Shown: piece after piece, positions 8,354 to 16,387 of the stretch
How the letters are laid out: each line of letters begins with the position of its first letter
Position numbering within the stretch: position 1 is the first letter of the stretch
NCBI RefSeq assembly: GCF_001436375.1
Contig: NZ_AZGA01000057.1
Span: 191,155 to 255,154 of the forward strand
Length of the DNA stretch: 64,000 bases
Direction of reading: 5' to 3'
From: Agrilactobacillus composti DSM 18527 = JCM 14202
GTDB taxonomy: Bacteria > Bacillota > Bacilli > Lactobacillales > Lactobacillaceae
Program-made: the position numbers and the translations under genes
The notes under the pieces: generated by a model
Databases searched by the model: none
Told to the model about the DNA's origin: nothing
Seen by the model: only the letters and a program-made list of their open reading frames with translations

Positions 8354-8378
8354 ATTTGGTCATTTTTTTGACCTAAAT
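8354..8378. promoter_or_regulatory. Palindromic operator candidate, copy 1
   Basis: ATTTGGTCA-T7-GACCTAAAT, a near-perfect palindrome about 120 bp upstream of the 8234 start. On the minus strand a GATATAAC -10-like sequence follows. A second copy lies at 9290-9312 with similar spacing before another array gene. No matching regulator is identified. Confidence 0.5.
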
Positions 8379-8458
8379 GGTTCGTTTCAGAAAATCAATT
8401 CGTATCACTGGCTAAATCCTATAAGTTGTTCTGAAGCTAAACCCAGTTTTTGGACTGT

Positions 8459-8782
8459 TCAAAAGTTTCCCGGTAAAATCATGGTGCCTGCTAAAAATGC
8501 TACGAAGTCCATGAGGTAGAACATGACTGCTAAATAATTGGGATTTCTGCGATTAATTGTCCAGCCTAAGAAGGGCAGCTTTTTGGGAACTAATCCAGAT
8601 TGACTTGTAGGATGACGCCTTAACAAGCTAATTATCGCTACGGTTAAAACTATCAATAATGCCGTCAGTGCAACGAGCGCTGTTAAACTAATGCTTGGCA
8701 CAAAAATTGATACCACAATACTCAACAGTGCGAGTCCCCAGTAAATTATGGAACAGACCTTAAACGTAGTCACTGTCACCAT
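8459..8782 (-). CDS. DUF5808-like small membrane protein, paralogue 6
   Basis: A 107-residue protein: two N-terminal helices, a short RRHPTSQSG linker, the core VPKKLPFLGWTINRRNPNY and a last helix. It aligns without gaps, and at identical length, with paralogue 7 directly upstream, so the pair are products of a recent tandem duplication. ATG 8782 is preceded by AGCAGGTGCGGCC. It ends 80 bp before the palindromic element that serves paralogue 5. Function unknown. Confidence 0.7.
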   Translation of the reverse strand: MVTVTTFKVCSIIYWGLALLSIVVSIFVPSISLTALVALTALLIVLTVAIISLLRRHPTSQSGLVPKKLPFLGWTINRRNPNYLAVMFYLMDFVAFLAGTMILPGNF

Positions 8783-8840
8783 GGCCGCACCTGCTTTACG
8801 TTCAACCCCGGTTCTTACATAAATACGCCTAAAAATCCAC

Positions 8841-9164
8841 TCAAAGCCGTTGGCTTAAAAAGGTGACACTGGCCATGAAGGCTAAGATATCCCCCATGTA
8901 AAAAGCGATTGGTACAAAATTAGGGCTCTTGGGGTTTAGGGTCCAGCCCAGCATGGGGATAATTTTGGGAATCATGCCCGGCTGATCCGTGGGGTTGTGC
9001 CGCAATACTTGAACCAACCCCACCGTTAAAACGACCATTAGAATGGTTAAGGCAATGAGGGCTAGCCAACTGATGCTAGGTAGATAGATGGCTAGCACAA
9101 TGCTCAATAATGCTAGGCCATAAAAAACTAAAGAATAAGCTTTTAGCGTTGTCTTTGTGATCGT
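8841..9164 (-). CDS. DUF5808-like small membrane protein, paralogue 7 (ACG at the expected start)
   Basis: Read from 9164 this gene is 107 codons long, exactly as its neighbour paralogue 6, and the two align end to end (shared GLALLSIV, P-SIS and GW-N signatures). At the position of the neighbour's ATG this copy has ACG; the upstream Shine-Dalgarno (AGTAGGTGAGCCC versus AGCAGGTGCGGCC) is kept at the same spacing. The first normal start codon is a TTG at 9107, inside the first helix and without a Shine-Dalgarno. Either ACG is used inefficiently or the gene is losing expression. The core is IPKIIPMLGWTLNPKSPN. Confidence 0.6.
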   Translation of the reverse strand, partial: TITKTTLKAYSLVFYGLALLSIVLAIYLPSISWLALIALTILMVVLTVGLVQVLRHNPTDQPGMIPKIIPMLGWTLNPKSPNFVPIAFYMGDILAFMASVTFLSQRL

Positions 9165-9289
9165 GGGCTCACCTACTTTGAAGTCAGAATCTATTACCAG
9201 CTAACACAAACGTCCTATCCTTTTTATCCGTTTCTTGCTTTATGGTAATGATAGTTCAAAACATCACGATATGACAATATTTATACCCG

Positions 9290-9312
9290 ATTTGGTCGTT
9301 TTTTTGACCAAA
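9290..9312. promoter_or_regulatory. Palindromic operator candidate, copy 2
   Basis: ATTTGGTCG-T7-GACCAAA, the partner of 8354-8378. On the minus strand it is followed by GGGTATAAATATTG, which offers a -10 box, placing the palindrome over the -35 region of the paralogue 7/6 transcript. Confidence 0.5.
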
Positions 9313-9344
9313 AGTGTCCTTTAAAAAATTAGGCAAGCCCCATT

Positions 9345-9394
9345 GAAAAAACCGCTAGTTTCAAGCTTATTTCACTTGAAATTAACGGTTTTTA
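9345..9394. terminator. Bidirectional terminator next to pepI
   Basis: AAAACCGCTAGTTTCAAG (9347-9364) pairs with CTTGAAATTAACGGTTTT (9375-9392). It lies just beyond the stop of the leftward aminopeptidase gene. Confidence 0.75.
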
Positions 9395-9428
9395 AATGGC
9401 CTTATTTAAGTCATTGCTGGCTATCACC

Positions 9429-10316
9429 TTAATCATGCTCACTTAACCATTGGTCCATCACTTGAATGAATTCGTCGTGTTGGTCCAACAAAGCTAAGTG
9501 ACGACTGTTGGCAAACAAGTGCCATTTGGCGTTGGGGATGTGGTCATAGACGGACTTGGCAATCAGCGGTGTGCACAGGTCATCGGTGCCATTGGTGACT
9601 AAGACTGGCACGTGGATATTTTTCAACTGGTCGGTGACATCAAAGTCACTGATGGTCCCATTTTCGGTGAATTCATTGGGGCCTTCAGCAATCAAACTGG
9701 CCCGCTTGCCATTGGTGGGGCGTCTCAAGGGTTCGGGAGAATTTTCATCCGGGTCATCCCAGCAGTAACGCTCCATATAGCGGTCATTGGCGGCTAAGTA
9801 TTTAGGGCCAGTGAAGTCCCCGGTTCTTTCGGCTTCACTGATGGCCTGCCGATCTTCATAACTTAAGTATTTGATCAGGCGATGTTGTTCTTGGATCCAC
9901 AGCTTAATTGACGCCGGTGAGCCATCGATCATGACACTTTTGATGCCGGTTTGGTCGTAGTTGGTCAGGTAAAACATTTCCAGCATGCCACCCCAAGATT
10001 GCCCCAGCATATGGATGTGATCCAAATGTAGATATTTTCTAAGGGCCACCAGTTCCTCAGCCCAGGTCTCTTTGACGTAAACCCCGGGATCCTCAGGCAA
10101 AGAGGACTTGCCACAGCCGACTTGGTCGTACATGATGAGTTGACGGCCGGTGGCGGCGTAATCATCCAGTAATTCAAAGTAATTGTGGGATGAGCCCGGG
10201 CCGCCGTGGATCAATAGGAGCGGCGCTTTTGTGGCACTGGGTTCCCCCACAATGCGATAGTATGTTTTAAACCCCCGAAAGGGCATGTAGCCTTCTTGAA
10301 CTTTGATTGTAGCCAT
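9429..10316 (-). CDS. pepI: Prolyl aminopeptidase / proline iminopeptidase (alpha/beta hydrolase, S33)
   Basis: A 295-residue cytosolic serine peptidase that removes N-terminal proline from peptides, a typical lactobacillus casein-peptide function. The oxyanion-hole motif is HGGPGSSHNY, the nucleophile elbow is GQSWGGML, the acidic residue lies in TNGTDDLCTP and the catalytic His in SRHLALL. The length and the EGYMPFRGFKTYYRI start match PepI of lactobacilli. ATG 10316 with GAAGGGA upstream is preferred over the ATG at 10334. The gene stands alone, flanked by terminators. Related S33 enzymes with other dipeptide preferences cannot be excluded. Confidence 0.85.
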   Translation of the reverse strand: MATIKVQEGYMPFRGFKTYYRIVGEPSATKAPLLLIHGGPGSSHNYFELLDDYAATGRQLIMYDQVGCGKSSLPEDPGVYVKETWAEELVALRKYLHLDHIHMLGQSWGGMLEMFYLTNYDQTGIKSVMIDGSPASIKLWIQEQHRLIKYLSYEDRQAISEAERTGDFTGPKYLAANDRYMERYCWDDPDENSPEPLRRPTNGKRASLIAEGPNEFTENGTISDFDVTDQLKNIHVPVLVTNGTDDLCTPLIAKSVYDHIPNAKWHLFANSRHLALLDQHDEFIQVMDQWLSEHD

Positions 10317-10411
10317 AATCTCAAATCCCTTCAATAATAATTGCTTGATTGGTTTCGATTATACCCCTAGCGCAGCAAGTTGCTGCAAATTTTTCAAAAT
10401 TAAGGCCAGCC

Positions 10412-10458
10412 AAAAACCGCCAGTCCAAAGTCTTTATGGCTTTGAAACTGGCGGTTAA
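10412..10458 (-). terminator. Terminator of the 10469-11707 gene
   Basis: AAAAACCGCCAGTCCAAAG and CTTTGAAACTGGCGGTTAA form a long helix directly after the stop. Confidence 0.75.
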
Positions 10459-10468
10459 TTCGTTGGTC

Positions 10469-11707
10469 TTAAAATGCCGTCATCGTGGTCCCCAGTTCTA
10501 AATAGGACTGGACCTTGGCATAGCCGGCCTGTTGATAATACAACGTAATCAGCTGACGCAGGTCAAAGCTGTAATTGTCTAAAGACTCTGAGGCGGGATA
10601 AATCTGGCCATTGCGAATGGTCAATGGCGTAATGTCCGACAAGCGCTGACTGGCGCTGGTGGAATTATCCAGCGAATAAAAGGTGACCTGCCCAGCAGCA
10701 ATGCTGGCATAAAACATATTATCCACAATATTGCCCGCATCCGTGATGCTGTTGAACACATATAGGGGATTGCCGTTATTCGGCAGGATATGGTAATAAT
10801 AATGGGCCCCACCTAGCCCCCGGCTAAATAACTGGGCCGGGTCTTGGCCCTCCATGGCCCAATAAGCCATAAATATCATGGTAGCTTGGTCAGCATCCGT
10901 CATTTGGGCCGCCATACTTGCTGGGGCCTTCTTAGCGGCTTGTAAAGCCCCAATTGGGGTGTCCGGGTCATGTTTAGCAGGCCCATTGTCATTAGAACTT
11001 GAAGCAGTACTGCTACTGGCGCTATTGCTGGGTTCATAGGCCATGGGATTATTATAAGCACTATCCCTGGCGGCATTACGCCTATTTTCAGTGCTTTTGG
11101 CAGTCCATAGATCCACAAAAGGCGTCCCGACTGCCGGTAACAGCTGCAATTGCCCCGCCAAGGCCAACCACAGGGCCAACAAAGCAGCTACCACCAGCTG
11201 AGCTTTACGGGTAACGTCCATCTTTTGTCGTAATTGACTGGGCGTGGTAAAGATATCCCGCATTTCTTTGGTATCTTCGGCATCTTGAATCCGTTGCAGG
11301 GCATTGACCGTCTGCCAGCGCAGGCCCAGGGCAATCAGGGCAGTGATCGCCATGATCCAAAGCGCTAAATTCCGCTCATCGTCAGAACTGACATATAACC
11401 CCGGAATCGAACTCAGTGTATCCGCCAGCCCAGTAATCAGTGCAAACTGGATGCTAATGGCCCAGGCCAAAGCCAAGGCTGCCAGTACCAATAATATAAT
11501 CGTTAAAAACCGCAAAAAAGCTAAGGGTTGGTGACTGCGGTAAAGGGTGCGCAAATAAAAACGGCGGGCCCCTCTGACTTTCTCCACCGTCTGCGTCACA
11601 TGACTTTCAAGCTGACCATCGATCACTTGATTCTCCAAATAACGCAGTCGCCCAGCGCCCACAAGGATAACAACCAGCAGTCCCAAGGCGATGCTTAAAG
11701 CAATCAT
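10469..11707 (-). CDS. Hypothetical membrane protein with large extracellular domain
   Basis: A 412-residue protein I cannot place in a family. Helices lie at about residues 1-18, 64-88, 110-128 and 168-190. A Ser/Asn-rich low-complexity linker (about 225-245) leads to a C-terminal domain of roughly 170 residues rich in Tyr, Gln and Ser, probably outside the membrane, with the stretch GGAHYYYHILPNNGNPLY. No lipobox, LPxTG or catalytic motif was found. It is monocistronic, between its own terminator and the LysR gene. Confidence 0.6.
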   Translation of the reverse strand: MIALSIALGLLVVILVGAGRLRYLENQVIDGQLESHVTQTVEKVRGARRFYLRTLYRSHQPLAFLRFLTIILLVLAALALAWAISIQFALITGLADTLSSIPGLYVSSDDERNLALWIMAITALIALGLRWQTVNALQRIQDAEDTKEMRDIFTTPSQLRQKMDVTRKAQLVVAALLALWLALAGQLQLLPAVGTPFVDLWTAKSTENRRNAARDSAYNNPMAYEPSNSASSSTASSSNDNGPAKHDPDTPIGALQAAKKAPASMAAQMTDADQATMIFMAYWAMEGQDPAQLFSRGLGGAHYYYHILPNNGNPLYVFNSITDAGNIVDNMFYASIAAGQVTFYSLDNSTSASQRLSDITPLTIRNGQIYPASESLDNYSFDLRQLITLYYQQAGYAKVQSYLELGTTMTAF

Positions 11708-11788
11708 AGATCCACCTCCAATTGTGACTTGGTATCTGGAATAGCTGCATTATAACAGAAAAACCAGGTCAATTCAGGTGCGCTGGAT

Positions 11789-12676
11789 TCACCCCAAATT
11801 CACCACATATTTCAAAAAGGCTTGAATCGCCAGATTGCCATTGGCCTTGGGATAAATGAAGAACAAGTTGCTAAAAATCGGCTTTTCAAAGGGGACAATT
11901 TTCAACTTCTTGGCCACCGCGGGGTCAATGGCCTGTTGAAATAGCAGACTCACCTGCTGGGAATTTTGCAGCACATCGGTAATGGTGCCAATGTGGGAGG
12001 TTTGTAAGGGGATCGCCGGCAAGTGGCCGTTTTGGGCGAAAAGTTGATTGGCGTACTCAAATACCCCGGATCCCGGTGGTAACAAGGCATAGGCATAGTT
12101 GGCCAAGTCGCTGATTTTAGCCTGTTTGACTTGGGCCAAGGGGCCGCTGGTGCTGCCCACCAGGACCAATTGATCCCGGGCAATGGTTTGGACCACATAG
12201 TCGGTCAAAGCTAAGTCTTGAACTTGGATATCCCGGAGAATCGCCACATCAACACCCTTAAACCGCAATAACCGCAGTAAGTCTTGGCCCTCTAACTCAT
12301 TCAAAGACACATTGATATTGGGGAAGTCGGCCATAAAGCGGGTCAAAGCTTGGGACAAGCCATATTGGCGTACCACTGGCACACTGCCGATTTTTAATTG
12401 ACCTTGCCGCTGACTATCCCCTTGGCGTAAAGCCTGCAACAACGCCTGGTACTGGTCACTCATCAACTTGGCATAATGATAAAACGTCTCGCCGGCGCTG
12501 GTGATTTGCAGAAACTGGCGGTTGCTGGTATCCAAAAGTTTAACCTTTAGGTCGCTTTGAAGATGTTTCATGCGCTTTGACAAGGCCGATTGGGTCAAGT
12601 TCACGGCAATAGCCGCTTCAGAAATGTTGCGGATCTCATAAATTTTCACAAAGGCGTTTAAGTCCTCTAAATTCAT
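11789..12676 (-). CDS. LysR-family transcriptional regulator of the divergent decarboxylase operon
   Basis: A 295-residue protein with an N-terminal winged HTH (MNLEDLNAFVKIYEIRNISE, then AVNLTQSALSKRMKHL) and a C-terminal substrate-binding domain. LysR regulators activate an adjacent, divergent operon on binding an inducer; here that operon encodes a UbiD/UbiX/LpdD decarboxylase, so the inducer is probably a hydroxybenzoate such as gallate or protocatechuate. TanR, which controls gallate metabolism in Lactiplantibacillus plantarum, is the nearest functional analogue (inference). AAGAGGTGATCACG supports ATG 12676 over GTG 12685. A T-N11-A box lies 14 bp upstream. Confidence 0.85.
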   Translation of the reverse strand: MNLEDLNAFVKIYEIRNISEAAIAVNLTQSALSKRMKHLQSDLKVKLLDTSNRQFLQITSAGETFYHYAKLMSDQYQALLQALRQGDSQRQGQLKIGSVPVVRQYGLSQALTRFMADFPNINVSLNELEGQDLLRLLRFKGVDVAILRDIQVQDLALTDYVVQTIARDQLVLVGSTSGPLAQVKQAKISDLANYAYALLPPGSGVFEYANQLFAQNGHLPAIPLQTSHIGTITDVLQNSQQVSLLFQQAIDPAVAKKLKIVPFEKPIFSNLFFIYPKANGNLAIQAFLKYVVNLG

Positions 12677-12689
12677 CGTGATCACCTCT

Positions 12690-12706
12690 TATGCCCTTTT
12701 GGCATA
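12690..12706. promoter_or_regulatory. LysR box TATGCC-N5-GGCATA
   Basis: A perfect 6-bp inverted repeat with the T-N11-A pattern (T12692, A12704) typical of LysR-type regulator sites. It lies between the regulator gene and lpdC and is the probable binding site for autoregulation and operon control. Confidence 0.65.
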
Positions 12707-12782
12707 ATGATAGTCATAATCCGATTGGTATGCAAGTTTAAAACCGCCCATAATTGACTTATTGAAAAACGGAGGTCATTAA

Positions 12783-14258
12783 ATGTCAGATTATTATGAT
12801 TTGAGACGGGTCTTAAAGGAATTAGCAGCTGAGGCCCCTAAGCAATATCACGCCACCGATGAATTGGTGGACCCTAATGCGGAATTAGCTGGAGTTTACC
12901 GCTACATTGGCGCTGGGGGCACGGTCAAGCGGCCCACTCAAGCAGGACCGGCATTGATGTTCAACAACGTCAAGGGCTTTGCCGGCACCCGGGTCTTGAT
13001 TGGCTTATTGGCCAGTCGCAAGCGGGTGGGTTTGCTATTTCATCACGATTACCATACGCTAGGCCAATTTCTAAATGATGCAGTGGACCATCCCCTAAAC
13101 CCGGTGACAGTTTCTGAAGCTGACGCCCCGGCCCATGAAGTCATCCACAAAGTCGACGACCCTGATTTTGATATCCGCAAACTCATCGCCGCCCCCACCA
13201 ATACCGAATACGACGCAGGGCCTTACATCACCATGGGCTTAGTTTATGGGTCTAATCGGGCCAAAACCAAAAGTGATGTGACCATTCATCGCATGGTTTT
13301 AGAGGATAAAGATACCATTGGCATCTACATCATGCCTGGGGGCCGGCATATCGGCGCTTTTGCTGAAGAATATGAGCAAGCCAACGAACCCATGCCCATT
13401 ACTGTGAACATCGGCTTAGATCCGGCCATCACGTTGGGGGCCACCTTTGAACCGCCTACAACGCCCTTAGGTTATAACGAATTGGGAGTTGCCGGGGCTA
13501 TTCGCCAAGAACCCGTCCAGCTGGTAGACGCTATCACCGTTGCCGAAAAGGCCATCGCCCGTTCTGAATTCACCATCGAAGGCTACATCATGCCCCACCA
13601 ACGCATGCAAGAAGACATCAACACCAACACGGGTAAAGCCATGCCAGAATTTCCTGGCTATGACGGTGATGCTAATCCCGCCGTGCAGGTCATCAAAGTA
13701 ACGGCGGTCACCCATCGTCAAGACCAGCCCATTATGCAGACAGTGATTGGTCCCAGCGAAGAACATGTGAACTTAGCCGGAATTCCCACGGAAGCTAGCA
13801 TTCTAGAACTCACCAATAAAGCCATCCCCGGTAAAGTCTTAAATGTCTACAATCCCCCTGCTGGCGGCGGTAAATTGATGACGATTCTCCAGATCCACAA
13901 AACTAATCCCGCTGATGAAGGCATCCAGCGTCAGGCCGCCCTCTTAGCCTTTGCGGCTTTTAAAGAATTGAAGACAGTGATTTTAGTGGACGAGGATGTG
14001 GACATTTTCGACATGAACGATGTGATATGGACTGTCAATACCCGTTTTCAGGCCGACCAGGACATTGTGGTGCTGCCGGGGATGCGCAATCATCCCCTGG
14101 ACCCTTCAGAGCGGCCCGCTTATGACCCGAAGTCTATTCGAGTTCAGGGGATGTCCAGCAAGTTGATTTTAGATGGCACCGTCCCCTGGGACATGAAGGC
14201 TCAGTTCATCCGAGCCCGGTTTAAAGAAGTTCAAGACTGGCGCAAGTATTTGCAATAG
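12783..14258 (+). CDS. lpdC: UbiD-family hydroxyarylic acid decarboxylase (gallate decarboxylase LpdC-like)
   Basis: A 491-residue enzyme, the same length as L. plantarum LpdC, the catalytic subunit of gallate/protocatechuate decarboxylase. UbiD enzymes use prenylated FMN and a divalent metal to remove the carboxyl group, here producing pyrogallol or catechol from plant phenolics. UbiD-type stretches include YITMGLVYG, the metal/cofactor-region sequence MPGGRHIGAF, and the conserved acidic area around LVDEDVDIFD. It begins with CGGAGGTCATTAA-ATG. UbiX follows 15 bp downstream and supplies the cofactor. The exact substrate (gallate, protocatechuate, 4-hydroxybenzoate) cannot be read from sequence. 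Confidence 0.85.
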   Translation: MSDYYDLRRVLKELAAEAPKQYHATDELVDPNAELAGVYRYIGAGGTVKRPTQAGPALMFNNVKGFAGTRVLIGLLASRKRVGLLFHHDYHTLGQFLNDAVDHPLNPVTVSEADAPAHEVIHKVDDPDFDIRKLIAAPTNTEYDAGPYITMGLVYGSNRAKTKSDVTIHRMVLEDKDTIGIYIMPGGRHIGAFAEEYEQANEPMPITVNIGLDPAITLGATFEPPTTPLGYNELGVAGAIRQEPVQLVDAITVAEKAIARSEFTIEGYIMPHQRMQEDINTNTGKAMPEFPGYDGDANPAVQVIKVTAVTHRQDQPIMQTVIGPSEEHVNLAGIPTEASILELTNKAIPGKVLNVYNPPAGGGKLMTILQIHKTNPADEGIQRQAALLAFAAFKELKTVILVDEDVDIFDMNDVIWTVNTRFQADQDIVVLPGMRNHPLDPSERPAYDPKSIRVQGMSSKLILDGTVPWDMKAQFIRARFKEVQDWRKYLQ

Positions 14259-14273
14259 GAGGTCTGTTAAACT

Positions 14274-14837
14274 ATGAAGAAAATTGTCGTTGCTATGACC
14301 GGCGCGTCAGGCGTGATTTACGGCCTTGATTTATTGCGCCATTTGCAGGCCATTCCGTCGGTTGAAACCCACCTGGTGCTCAGTCCCTGGGCTAAAAAGA
14401 ATATTCAACTAGAAACCGATCTGACCTTGCAGCAGGTCCAAGATTTGTCCGATGTGGTCTACCACGACAATGACCAAGGGGCGGCGATTGCCAGTGGTTC
14501 TTTCCTGCACGATGGCATGGTGATCGTCCCGGCCAGCATGAAGACCGTGGCCGAAATCGCCTACGGCTTCGGGGAAAATCTGATTGGCCGGGCGGCTGAT
14601 GTGACCATTAAAGAATGCCGACCGCTGATCATCGTACCTAGAGAAACGCCCTTGAGCGTGATTCATTTGGAAAATCTCACCAAGCTGGCCAAATTAGGAG
14701 CTCAAATCATTCCCCCTATTCCCAGTTTTTATACCCAGCCTAAGACCATCGCCGATTTGGTGACCAAACAAACCATGCACTTATTAGACGCTCTAAAGAT
14801 CCCCAACGACTTGGCTCAACGCTGGACGGGAGGGTAA
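14274..14837 (+). CDS. lpdB: UbiX-family flavin prenyltransferase (LpdB-like)
   Basis: A 187-residue flavoprotein. The N-terminal motif VAMTGASGVIYGLDLL is the FMN-binding signature of UbiX/Pad1, and the later VPASMKTVAEIAYG and VIVPRETPLS stretches are equally typical. UbiX transfers dimethylallyl phosphate to FMN to make prenyl-FMN for the neighbouring UbiD enzyme. GGAGGTCTGTTAAACT precedes ATG 14274, and the stop overlaps the start region of the next gene, so the three genes form one operon. Confidence 0.9.
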   Translation: MKKIVVAMTGASGVIYGLDLLRHLQAIPSVETHLVLSPWAKKNIQLETDLTLQQVQDLSDVVYHDNDQGAAIASGSFLHDGMVIVPASMKTVAEIAYGFGENLIGRAADVTIKECRPLIIVPRETPLSVIHLENLTKLAKLGAQIIPPIPSFYTQPKTIADLVTKQTMHLLDALKIPNDLAQRWTGG

Positions 14838-14839
14838 TG

Positions 14840-15235
14840 ATGACCCAAACCGCCACGTTTAACCTGGCGCAGGCCGGTTTTACCATGACCGTGGCCCTGC
14901 AGCAAATCGGCCCGGATTTATTAGTGGTCTTAACAGGTGGTGACCATCCCCATATCGGGGCCATCACCAATGTGACCGCCACGACCTTAAGTAGTTTTCG
15001 CTACCCCAGTCACGATGGCCGTTTGCACCAGGATCATGTTTTGTCTGAAATCATCGGCCGCTTACTCCAGCCAAATTTGACTGGGCACTGCACCATTACC
15101 GCCGGTGTCCACGTGAATGGCATCACCACCGAACAAATCCAAGCCGCGGCAAAAATGGCCCAGTCCCTGGCCCAAAAAGTGGTACAGTGGCTGCAGGCTC
15201 ATCCCTTGATAGCAACGCCCCCAACCTATTATTGA
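14840..15235 (+). CDS. lpdD: LpdD-like third subunit, probable prenyl-FMN chaperone
   Basis: A 131-residue protein resembling LpdD, the small protein encoded with lactobacillus and enterobacterial UbiD/UbiX decarboxylases and proposed to help deliver or protect prenylated flavin. Visible features are a GGDHPHIGAITN loop, SHDGRLHQDH and a C-terminal helix. Its position directly after lpdB, in a B-C-D set, is the main support. Two ATGs exist; GGGAGGG at 14828-14834 fits 14840 better than 14837. The operon ends at a strong terminator 5 bp after the stop. Confidence 0.75.
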   Translation: MTQTATFNLAQAGFTMTVALQQIGPDLLVVLTGGDHPHIGAITNVTATTLSSFRYPSHDGRLHQDHVLSEIIGRLLQPNLTGHCTITAGVHVNGITTEQIQAAAKMAQSLAQKVVQWLQAHPLIATPPTYY

Positions 15236-15239
15236 TGGT

Positions 15240-15268
15240 CAACCAGTGGCAAATCGCCACTGGTTTTA
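15240..15268 (+). terminator. Terminator of the lpd operon
   Basis: AACCAGTGGC-AAATC-GCCACTGGTT followed by TTATTTT. Confidence 0.9.
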
Positions 15269-15324
15269 TTTTGATTGCAATTCAACTACAAATACGTTAC
15301 TTTCCCCGTGATTTCCAGCCACCA

Positions 15325-15333
15325 TGCTATAAT
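15325..15333 (+). promoter_or_regulatory. Extended -10 promoter of the secreted-protein gene
   Basis: TGCTATAAT (extended -10) lies 28 bp before ATG 15361. No good -35 is visible, as is common for extended -10 promoters. Confidence 0.55.
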
Positions 15334-15360
15334 TTAAGTAACAATTCGGGGAGGAATTCT

Positions 15361-16242
15361 ATGCCAAAATTCAAATTAAGCCTGCTACTCACAGGCCTAG
15401 CAGCTATAACTGTATGTTTATTTTTAAGACCCAGCACCGTCCAAGCCGCAGATGAAGTTGCCATACCGTTGAGAGATACAAATCTTTTAACAACGCGGCC
15501 TGATGCTAAACATCCCTTTGCAGAAGCATCTGCCATCGATAGCTTAAAAGTGCTGGAGCCAGTTTATGGTCTCACCACTTGGAAAATCAGTGCTACTAGA
15601 AAAAGCATGCCCAGTTCTATTCAACCTGAAGAATGGACTAGTGCAAGAGAAGCTTACGAAGTTGGAAATGATACTTGGCTAACCACCAATCAGGTTCTAG
15701 TCATTCCCCAAGATCAAATCGTTGACCGACCTAGTAACTTTTCAGACGATCCCGGAAGTGCTGACTTTGTTGCTACAGCCGTTGATAGCAACGGCCCTGT
15801 TGCGTTATGGAGCCAACCTAATTATGCCAGCCAACCAAAACGTACAGTTGATCCGGGTACGATTTGGAAAATTGCCCGGTACTACTGCGCACCAACTGGG
15901 GAATTATGGTTTGACTTAGGCGATAATAATTGGATCAATGCCTATTACGTTGCCAACAGTTTGCTGTATGACTTCGATGCAAAAACAAACGGTGTAGCTC
16001 CAAATTATGAAACCAGTTTTAAGAATCCTCTAACAATAACTGCCACAAATAATGATGGCCCCATTGCCCTTTGGAAAACACCGAACTATAAAGCATTTAA
16101 CCAAGCTGTGCCTGCTGGTAGTCAATGGCAATGTTATTCTGTAACTTATAATTATGGCAACAATGACCCTATCTGGTACAACTTAGGCAATGAAACCAAC
16201 TGGTTACCGGCCTATTACTCAAGTCTTGCCAATGCTTATTAA
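15361..16242 (+). CDS. Secreted protein with repeated SH3-like modules
   Basis: A 293-residue exported protein. A Sec signal peptide spans about residues 1-30 and ends VQAADE (probable cleavage after AQA-type VQA). Two C-terminal modules of about 65 residues repeat the pattern '(D/N)GP(I/V)ALW..PNY', then W, then 'LG(D/N).(T)NW..AYY', and a weaker first module precedes them. The plan resembles the SH3-like or SLAP-type wall-binding repeats of lactobacillus surface proteins; binding of cell wall is inferred. No catalytic domain or LPxTG anchor is present. The start is ATG 15361 with GGGGAGGA, so the longer open frame from 15187 is not used. Confidence 0.75.
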   Translation: MPKFKLSLLLTGLAAITVCLFLRPSTVQAADEVAIPLRDTNLLTTRPDAKHPFAEASAIDSLKVLEPVYGLTTWKISATRKSMPSSIQPEEWTSAREAYEVGNDTWLTTNQVLVIPQDQIVDRPSNFSDDPGSADFVATAVDSNGPVALWSQPNYASQPKRTVDPGTIWKIARYYCAPTGELWFDLGDNNWINAYYVANSLLYDFDAKTNGVAPNYETSFKNPLTITATNNDGPIALWKTPNYKAFNQAVPAGSQWQCYSVTYNYGNNDPIWYNLGNETNWLPAYYSSLANAY

Positions 16243-16260
16243 TTGATTCAAATTGGCATT

Positions 16261-16292
16261 AACCACTGCATAGCCTTTGCGGTGGTTATTTT
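16261..16292 (+). terminator. Terminator of the secreted-protein gene
   Basis: AACCACTGC and GCGGTGGTT pair around a short loop, then ATTTTTAT. Confidence 0.75.
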
Positions 16293-16387
16293 TATCGCCA
16301 ATTGGTTGAAATTTAATCTATAATAGGACTTAATCATATTCCATTGCCCAATATTTCCCGGGAAATAACGAAGGGAGTTCCAGCGCC

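Noticed and set aside
15187..15360. 58-residue N-terminal extension of the secreted protein
   Set aside because: It would overlap lpdD and its terminator and place the signal peptide internally; ATG 15361 with GGGGAGGA is clearly the start.
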